The notes under the pieces: generated by a model | What the model was told of the DNA's origin: nothing | The model's database searches: none | Seen by the model: the letters and a program-made list of their open reading frames with translations, nothing else | Program-made: the position numbers and the translations under genes | Source: Acidimicrobiia bacterium | GTDB taxonomy: Bacteria > Actinomycetota > Acidimicrobiia > Acidimicrobiales > Poriferisodalaceae | Reading direction: 5' to 3' | Assembly: GCA_022826045.1 (NCBI GenBank) | Contig: JAJDVQ010000035.1 | Coordinates: 1 to 64,000 of the forward strand | Length of the DNA: 64,000 bases | In this document: piece after piece, positions 59,673-64,000 of the stretch | Layout of the letters: each line of letters begins with the position of its first letter | Numbering within the stretch: the stretch's first letter is position 1

Positions 59673-61187
59673 CTAGAGCGGCTCGACGCCGCCTTCTGCG
59701 CGGCGGCGCTCTACGAAGTCGGTGAGCTCGGCGCGGATGGCGTCGTCCATCGGCGGCTCTTCGTAGTCGGCGAGCAACTGCTTCCAGATGCCGTTCGCCC
59801 GCTGGGTGGCGTCGAGCGCGCCGTCCTCGTACCACGTCTCGAAGTTGCGCCAGTCCGACAGCGTGGGCTCGTAGAAGGCGGTGTTGTAGCGCTCCAGCGT
59901 GTGGGCCGCGCCGAAGAAGTGGTTGGCAGGTCCCACCTCGGCAATGGCGTCCACCGCCAGCGACGCATCGTCGATCTGGGTGGGCTGCAGCATGGCCCGG
60001 ATCATCTGGATCATCTCGGCGTCGATGATCACCTTCTCATAGGAGGCGCAGAGCCCGCCCTCGATCCAGCCCAGGCCGTGCAGCACGTAGTTGATGCCGC
60101 CCACGATGCACGCCCACAGCGACATCTGCGACTCGTAGGTGGCCTGGGCATCGGGAGCGTTGGAAGCGTTCGCGTTCGAGGCACGCAGCGGCAGACCGTA
60201 GCGGCGGGCCAGCTGCCCGCTGATGATGGTGGCCTTCACATACTCGGGCGTGCCGAACGCCGGCGCGCCCGACCGCATGTCGACGTTCGAGGTGAAGCTG
60301 CCGTACACGACCGGCACGCCGGGGTTCACGAGCTGCGCCAGCGTGATGCCGGCAAGCGCCTCGGCGTTCTGCAGGGTGAGCGCGCCGGCGATCGTGACCG
60401 GCGCCATCGCTCCCGCCAGGGTGAACGGCGTGTACACGACCGGCTGGCCGTGGCGGGCCAGCTCGATGGCGCCCTCCAGCATCGGCTTGTCGTACACGAG
60501 CGGCGAGTTGGCGTTGACGACGGTGTGGATGGACGGCTCGTGCAGCAGCGTCTCGTGGTCGATGCCGCGGGCGATGCGGGCGATCTCGATGGCGTCGCTG
60601 ACACGGGTGCGGCCCAGCGAGTAGCAGAACCCGGGCTTGGTGGACAGCGTGTACATGGCCGACACCGCGTCCAGGTGGCGGGTGCGCACCTCGAGATCGA
60701 TCGGCTCCACCGAATGGCCGGTGCAGGTGTCCGCCGCGTCGAGCGCCTGCTGCAGGCGCAGCATGTTGCAGAAGTCGGCGTAGTTGCCGCTGACCCGGCC
60801 CCGATCGAGGTCGGACACGTTCGGCGGGCTGCCGACCATGCCGAAGACGACCCAGTCGTCGCCGAAGACCACGCTGTTGGCCGGGTCGCGGGCGTGCAGG
60901 GTGAAGGTCGACGGGGCGAGCGCCACCTGCTCGACGACCATCTCGGGATCGAACCGCACCCGCACGCCGTCGTCGGAGCTGGCGCCCGCCTCGAGCAGGA
61001 TCTGCACCGCTTCGGGCAGCAGGAAGTTCATGCCGATCTCGGACAGCACCCGCAGCGATGCCTGGTGGATGCGTTCGACTTCGTCGGCGCTGATGAGCTC
61101 GACGGGCCGGAAGGTGTTGCGTGCCTGCTGCCGGGGCGCCGCCGGGACTGCAGCAGCATCCCGACGTTTCCGGCCTCGACGCGTCAC
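59673..61187 (-). CDS. MttB-superfamily (trimethylamine methyltransferase-like) protein
   Basis: A 504-residue TIM-barrel protein. LRVLSEIGMNFLLPEAVQIL opens the family. VVFGMVGSPPNVSDLDRGRV, THVLHEPSIHTVVNANSPLV-type segments (LLHEPSIHTVVNANSPLVYD) and QNAEALAGITLAQLVNPGVP, YGSFTSNVDMRSGAPAFGTP follow. There is no in-frame TAG, so pyrrolysine is not used. Such non-Pyl members demethylate quaternary amines such as glycine betaine, proline betaine or carnitine in other bacteria. A TetR-family regulator gene lies upstream on the same strand. Confidence 0.88.
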   Translation of the reverse strand: MTRRGRKRRDAAAVPAAPRQQARNTFRPVELISADEVERIHQASLRVLSEIGMNFLLPEAVQILLEAGASSDDGVRVRFDPEMVVEQVALAPSTFTLHARDPANSVVFGDDWVVFGMVGSPPNVSDLDRGRVSGNYADFCNMLRLQQALDAADTCTGHSVEPIDLEVRTRHLDAVSAMYTLSTKPGFCYSLGRTRVSDAIEIARIARGIDHETLLHEPSIHTVVNANSPLVYDKPMLEGAIELARHGQPVVYTPFTLAGAMAPVTIAGALTLQNAEALAGITLAQLVNPGVPVVYGSFTSNVDMRSGAPAFGTPEYVKATIISGQLARRYGLPLRASNANASNAPDAQATYESQMSLWACIVGGINYVLHGLGWIEGGLCASYEKVIIDAEMIQMIRAMLQPTQIDDASLAVDAIAEVGPANHFFGAAHTLERYNTAFYEPTLSDWRNFETWYEDGALDATQRANGIWKQLLADYEEPPMDDAIRAELTDFVERRRAEGGVEPL

Positions 61188-61251
61188 GGCAGCGAACCGT
61201 ACGGTCCTGCCTGGATCACGTCAACAAGAGGCTGAGCCGGTAGGCGATGCC

Positions 61252-61299
61252 GTGGCCCGAGCGGCCCGTGAGCGAAGCGAACAAGAGCGGGAAACAAGG
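61252..61299. repeat. Dispersed GAGCGGCC repeat, copy 4
   Basis: GTGGCCCGAGCGGCCCGTGA, then GCGAAGCGAACAAGAGCGGG and AAACAAGG. It is nearly identical to the in-frame copy at 49061, with the match continuing leftward (GAGGCTGAGCCGGTAGGCG). It lies between the MttB-like gene and the TetR gene. Confidence 0.75.
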
Positions 61300-61370
61300 G
61301 CTCAGCAGCGGAAATGATGCGGCAAAGCGCGCCCTGCGAGAGGTGTTGCCTGTCGCGCAAGAACAGAATG

Positions 61371-61973
61371 TCAGATGCGCAACCCGGCGAGAATGGCCGC
61401 TCGCTCGTCATCGGTCGGCGGGCGGCCCACGTAGATATCGAAGTAATACGTGAGCGCTTCGATGCGGGCGTCCATCGGCTCATTGACCTCGAGCTCGTAC
61501 CAGCCCATCTGCAGGAAGTAGATGGTACGAGCACGGTGAAGTCTCATGACCGGGTCGCTCACCTCGGCCGCGAGCATCTCCACGCAGGCATCCACCCGAC
61601 GCTCGTCGGTGGCTCTCAGCTTCTGCCACAGCTCCGGATTGCTGCGGCCCCAATTCCGCACGGCCACTTCGAGACGCGGGTCGAAGCGTTCCATCCCCAG
61701 CCAGCAGCGCATCAAGGCGACATACCGGTCGACGATGCTGCCCTCGAGCGTTGCAGCCCGGATGATCGAACCCGAGTTGGTCTCCTCCCATACCTCGAGC
61801 AGGCGGTTGAGCAGGGCTTCGTGGTTCTCGAAGTGCCAGTAGAAGCTTCCCCGGGTGACGCCGAGCCGCTTGGCGAGCGGCAGCACTTTGACGGCGCTGA
61901 TGCCGTCGGAGACGAGCACCTCCAGTGCGGCAGTCACCCAGTCGTCTGCGCTCAGGCGTGCCCGTTGAGCCAT
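61371..61973 (-). CDS. TetR-family transcriptional regulator
   Basis: A 200-residue regulator. LSADDWVTAALEVLVSDGIS, AVKVLPLAKRLGVTRGSFYW and HFENHEALLNRLLEVWEE form the DNA-binding domain. The C-terminal ligand-binding half includes VDRYVALMRCWLGMERFDPR and HRARTIYFLQMGWYELEVN. It is upstream of the MttB-like gene on the same strand and divergent from the MerR-isochorismate synthase ORF. Confidence 0.9.
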   Translation of the reverse strand: MAQRARLSADDWVTAALEVLVSDGISAVKVLPLAKRLGVTRGSFYWHFENHEALLNRLLEVWEETNSGSIIRAATLEGSIVDRYVALMRCWLGMERFDPRLEVAVRNWGRSNPELWQKLRATDERRVDACVEMLAAEVSDPVMRLHRARTIYFLQMGWYELEVNEPMDARIEALTYYFDIYVGRPPTDDERAAILAGLRI

Positions 61974-62053
61974 CGAGCCACCCTATCCAGCGACCTGCCA
62001 GTCGGTAATTGGGGGTGCTGGCGCCACTACGGATGGGCAGAGCGGGCACTCTT

Positions 62054-62067
62054 GGAGTTATCACTCC
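62054..62067 (+). promoter_or_regulatory. Operator-like palindrome upstream of the MerR fusion
   Basis: GGAGT-TATC-ACTCC, a perfect 5-bp inverted repeat with a 4-base centre, is followed directly by CCATAATG, which contains a -10-like CATAAT. It ends 23 bases before the GTG at 62091. MerR regulators bind palindromes in their own promoters, so autoregulation by the fusion protein is plausible. Confidence 0.5.
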
Positions 62068-62090
62068 CATAATGTGCGTACGCTGAAGGC

Positions 62091-64000
62091 GTGCGAGTGG
62101 AGGAGCTGGCGTCGGCGCATGAGGTGAGCGTCGACACGGTGCGCTACTACCAGAAGATCGGCCTGCTGCACCCGCCCGCGCGCCGCGGACGGGTGGCGCT
62201 GTACGACGAGAGCCACGACCGGCGGCTCGGTGAGGTCCGGCGCCTGTCCGGCGCGGGTTTCTCACTGACACAGATCCGGCAGCTCGGCGACAGCGGCGAT
62301 GATCCGATGCTGGTTGCGCTGGGTGCACGCCGCGACGACACCCTGACGTTCGACGAGCTGGTGGAGCAGTCCGGGCTCGACGCCGAGCTGGTCCGGCTGG
62401 CGACCGACACCGGCTTGGTGAGACCGCTGCGCACGCCTGCGAGCAGTACCGACGAGGGGTCCGAGGCCACCCGTGGCGTCGCCGAGGCGGCAACCGGCGA
62501 GGGCGTGATGGCCGGCACGCTCTACAGCACTGGAGCGCTGACGATGCTGCGCGCCGCCACCGAGCTGCTCGCCGCCGAGATGCCGCTCGACGACCTCATC
62601 GGCCTCGCGCTGCGGCACGCATCGAACATGGAAGCTGTCGCTGCGGACGCGGTCGGGCTGTTCGCCGACCGCTTCGCCGGCGTGCCGACAGCACAGCGCG
62701 CCGACCTGGCCGCCCGCCTGATCCCGCTGGTCACCGATCTGGTGGCACAGCACTTCCGCGAATCGCTCGTCGAGCACGCCACCGAGCGCATCCTGGCCGG
62801 CGACATCGACGATGGGCCGGCCCGCCCCGATGCGGCGGCGGAGGCGGCGCCGGAGACCCCGGCCGCAGGGAACTCGGGACGCCGCGCCCCAGCGGGGTTG
62901 CGCACCCGGACCGCCCTGACGCTGGAATGCCGGGAGCTGTCCGGCGAGCTGGACCCGCTGGCCGTGTTCGCAGCATCCGACGCGCATCAGCGGGTGTACT
63001 GGGCGTGTCCCGACGGCGACCTGGAGTTCTGTGCTCTCGGCAGTGCTTTCGAGGCGGGCGCCGAGGCCGGCGCTGACCGCTTCGCTTCGGTGGCAGAGGC
63101 GTTGAGCCTGCTGGATGTCGCCATGACCGGCGACAGCGGTCACCCGATCGGGCCGCTGGCCGTGGGCGGCTTCTCCTTCGGTCCCGAGACGCCCGCAGCG
63201 GGCTCAATGTGGGAGGCATTCGGCACGGGTTGCTTGACCGTGCCCGAAGTGCTCATCGTGCGTCGCGGCGGCCAGTCGTGGCTGACCTCGGCGCCCGGCG
63301 CCCCCGTCTGGCCGGTCATGGCTGCGTCGCGATCGGTGCCCGGAGGTGCGTGTGCCACTTGCGGCGTCGCTGACGGCAGCGGGGTCTGCGGCCTGGCTGC
63401 CGCAACCGGTGCACCGGACGCGGACTGTGCTCGGGACAACATGACCGCGCGAGACGGCGCCAGCGACGATCTCACCAGCACAGCTGCGGGCACCTCGGCG
63501 GATCCCGATCCCGAGCTGGCGGAAGGACCCGCGAGCGATCTGAATGCCGCGGCTCTGGCAATGCTCGGCGGGAGCTACCGGACAGACGGCAGCTACACCG
63601 AGCTGGTGCGACGCGCCCTCGGCAGGATCGCCGACGGGGGGCTGGACAAGGTCGTGACCGCACGCGAGCTGCACATCGCGTCGGGCCTCGAGCCCATCGG
63701 CGTGCTCAACCGCTTGCGGTCGCGCTACCCGTCCTGCGTCACGTTCGCGTTCGGGCGCGGGGCGCAGACGTTCTTCGGTGCCACTCCCGAACAACTGGTG
63801 CACTTCGACGGTCTGCGGCTGCAGACCGACGCGCTGGCCGGTTCGGGGCCTCGTGTCGGCGATCCGGCGCGGGACGCCGATCTCGCGGCCGAACTGCAGC
63901 GTGATCCCAAGGAGCTGACCGAGCACGCGATCGTGGTCACCGACGTACGCGACACGCTGCGTGGGCGCGGCGCGGCGCTCGATGCTCCCTCGCCGACCGG
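62091..64000 (+). CDS. MerR-type regulator fused to isochorismate synthase (runs off window)
   Basis: GTG 62091 opens an uninterrupted 636-codon frame to the window edge. Residues 1-70 are a MerR winged helix (VEELASAHEVSVDTVRYYQK, IGLLHPPARRGRVALYDESH, RLSGAGFSLTQIRQL). About 85-250 are helical, like the C-terminal domain of some actinobacterial MerR proteins (LIGLALRHASNMEAVAADAV). After an Ala/Pro linker (about 245-270), residues 275 onward match chorismate-binding isochorismate synthases (LAVGGFSFGPETPAAGSMWE, LDKVVTARELHIASG, FGRGAQTFFGATPEQLVHFD, LQTDALAGSGPRVGDPARDA). The end of the catalytic domain lies outside. A sequencing-error join of two genes is the alternative. Confidence 0.75.
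   Translation, partial: MRVEELASAHEVSVDTVRYYQKIGLLHPPARRGRVALYDESHDRRLGEVRRLSGAGFSLTQIRQLGDSGDDPMLVALGARRDDTLTFDELVEQSGLDAELVRLATDTGLVRPLRTPASSTDEGSEATRGVAEAATGEGVMAGTLYSTGALTMLRAATELLAAEMPLDDLIGLALRHASNMEAVAADAVGLFADRFAGVPTAQRADLAARLIPLVTDLVAQHFRESLVEHATERILAGDIDDGPARPDAAAEAAPETPAAGNSGRRAPAGLRTRTALTLECRELSGELDPLAVFAASDAHQRVYWACPDGDLEFCALGSAFEAGAEAGADRFASVAEALSLLDVAMTGDSGHPIGPLAVGGFSFGPETPAAGSMWEAFGTGCLTVPEVLIVRRGGQSWLTSAPGAPVWPVMAASRSVPGGACATCGVADGSGVCGLAAATGAPDADCARDNMTARDGASDDLTSTAAGTSADPDPELAEGPASDLNAAALAMLGGSYRTDGSYTELVRRALGRIADGGLDKVVTARELHIASGLEPIGVLNRLRSRYPSCVTFAFGRGAQTFFGATPEQLVHFDGLRLQTDALAGSGPRVGDPARDADLAAELQRDPKELTEHAIVVTDVRDTLRGRGAALDAPSPT

Noticed and set aside
59673-61187. Pyrrolysine-containing MttB
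   Set aside because: The frame has no internal TAG and no pyl genes are present.

Overview
The window is 64 kb of GC-rich chromosomal DNA from an actinobacterium. Three WhiB proteins, a SenX3/RegX3-type phosphate system, a GlnR-like regulator beside two glutamine synthetases, an acyl-CoA carboxylase with a small epsilon subunit, and F420- and zincin_2/DUF2342-type proteins all point that way. The mix (selenocysteine machinery, ethylmalonyl-CoA mutase-like enzyme, MttB-like protein, VOC/CaiB/acyl-CoA ligase genes) looks most like an uncultured or marine Acidimicrobiia-type lineage. That placement is inference, not a database result.

Layout. 1-5.7 kb: an edge-truncated coiled-coil gene built on 33-bp repeats, a PDZ/Lon (S16) membrane protease, a HEAT-repeat protein, a solo MreB with an apparent CTG start, MoaE and an epimerase. 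5.8-15.6 kb: a DUF2342 protein, then a minus-strand run pstS-pstC-pstA-pstB-phoU-senX3-regX3-MFS with 11-bp-phased GTGAAC boxes upstream of pstS. 15.6-17.0 kb: two WhiB genes, TatA and a small conserved-looking protein. 17.1-20.8 kb: a compact Tad/Flp pilus operon (tadZ-tadA-tadB-tadC-flp-tadE). 20.97 kb: an intact tRNA-Sec. 21-27.8 kb: a sigma-70 factor, NAD synthetase, GlnII, a GSI-type glutamine synthetase and a GlnR-like regulator. 27.8-35.8 kb: RidA, a PPOX protein, a condensed [2Fe-2S]/molybdopterin-domain fusion, IscA-type protein, Mrp, SelA, a degenerate tRNA-Sec-like element, SelB and a third WhiB. 35.9-41.3 kb: an NfeD-type protease, a single-domain receiver, tRNA-Pro(CGG) between short repeats, a beta-hydroxyacid dehydrogenase, and a small accessory segment led by a serine recombinase. 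41.7-45.5 kb: asd and aspartokinase, split by a repeat-flanked three-gene cassette with a DUF3467 gene. 45.6-53.1 kb: cyclophilin, Aat, an ethylmalonyl-CoA mutase-like protein, a DCC protein, a CoA transferase, and AccE and PccB subunits. 53.5-56.5 kb: a HipBA and a MazEF toxin-antitoxin pair around degraded DNA. 56.6-64 kb: VOC protein, 5'-3' exonuclease, acyl-CoA ligase, MttB-like protein, TetR regulator, and an open reading frame running off the edge that joins a MerR DNA-binding domain to an isochorismate synthase.

How the parts work together. The pst/pho run is a phosphate uptake and sensing unit. tRNA-Sec, SelA and SelB supply selenocysteine insertion, but neither SelD nor a selenoprotein was recognised here. 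GlnII, GSI and the GlnR-like protein form a nitrogen cluster. AccE, PccB and the mutase suggest C3-C5 acyl-CoA metabolism. The most unusual items are the MerR-isochorismate synthase fusion at the right edge, the degenerate tRNA-Sec-like sequence between selA and selB, the repeat-bounded cassette inside the ask-asd pair, a dispersed repeat that also sits in frame inside the mutase gene, and the shortened [2Fe-2S]/molybdenum-domain fusion.
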